Source: Callaeas wilsoni (lineage: Eukaryota; Chordata; Aves; Passeriformes; Callaeidae). From it: 64,000 nt of DNA. The translations under genes were made by a program, and so were the position numbers. The notes beneath the pieces were generated by a model that did not search any database, had not been told where the DNA came from, and saw only the letters and a list, made by a program, of their open reading frames with translations. The number at the start of each line of letters is the position of its first letter. Position 1 is the stretch's first letter. Location: contig VWPU01004888.1 of assembly GCA_013398955.1 (NCBI GenBank), positions 186,001 to 250,000 on the forward strand. Direction: 5' to 3'. Positions 63,601 to 64,000 of this stretch are shown in pieces.

Positions 63601-64000
63601 CATCCCCAAGGGCTAGAGGTGCATGTCTTAGTCTGAGGAAAAGTAGATTAAAAGAATGTAAAAGCTGTAAATGAATGTGAAAGTTGAGAAATGGCAGGAT
63701 CAAGTTTCTCTTGTGGTACAAGCTGTTTATTTTAGGAGACAACAATTCTAGGGATGCAGGGGATGCACTGACAGTGAACAGATGGTACCACTGTCAGCCA
63801 TGCTGGGGTCAGGGCAACTGCTCAGTGGTGCTCTCTAAAAGCAAGCTTAATTTGCTTAATTACATGTCACATGACACCATCCAGGACCATTACCATGAGA
63901 CAGACATTGGTCCAATGGGTGGCAATTGTTTGCTGTTCCTCTGCAGTTGTTTTTGGTGTCAAATAGCAGAGACAAATTGTCTTCTCTGTATTACCCACCC
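60663..64000 (+). other. SPAG16: Intron downstream of SPAG16 exon C (partial)
   Basis: Starts at the donor gtaggg. It is very AT-rich, especially 61310-61460, with ATATAT runs and AATAAA-like strings but no sign of a gene end. A 130-codon open frame at 61954-62346 resembles no family I know and has no matching splice context. No repeat was recognised. Intron status rests on exon C ending in phase 1. Confidence 0.65.

Overview
The window looks like nuclear DNA of a bird, possibly a songbird. Three kinds of evidence support this. Chicken-repeat-1 (CR1) LINE fragments are scattered on both strands, with the typical 3' end built from ATTCTGTG-like octamers. Two short avian-type solo LTRs are present. 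There are no mammalian SINEs and no bacterial gene organisation. The DNA is AT-rich, gene-poor and intronic in character, apart from a few GC-rich islands.

The only protein-coding gene I can identify is SPAG16 (PF20 homologue), a WD40-repeat protein of the ciliary and sperm-flagellar central apparatus. It lies on the + strand. Three consecutive-looking coding exons are visible at 13430-13556, 44312-44377 and 60536-60662. They are separated by introns of about 30.8 kb and 16.2 kb, and flanking intron runs to both window edges. The exon phases join without a frameshift and encode two complete WD repeats plus the start of a third. The true start, the stop and the other exons lie outside the window.

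Layout: 1-13.4 kb is intron with no recognised repeat. 13.6-44.3 kb is a large intron with CR1 copies (19.4, 19.8/20.2, 23.2, 38.4-39.1 and 42.2 kb), two sibling solo LTRs (19.9 and 31.3 kb, each with an intact 6-bp target duplication), GC-rich islands (20.3-20.95 and 28.5-29.4 kb), candidate conserved regulatory blocks (29.4, 33.5-34.1 and 39.9 kb) and an unexplained exon-like open segment on the minus strand (39234-39387). 44.4-60.5 kb is an intron holding CR1 pieces, a G-rich minisatellite of about 1 kb (51.47-52.50 kb) with 17 identical 18-bp units at its core, a second degenerate 32-bp repeat just upstream, and the tail of an old LTR just downstream. 60.7-64 kb is AT-rich intron.

Most long open reading frames in the window are chance products of low-complexity or GC-rich DNA and are not reported as genes. 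I found no bacterial-style system, CRISPR array, tRNA or rRNA gene. The most unusual structure is the minisatellite complex at 51.2-53.1 kb.
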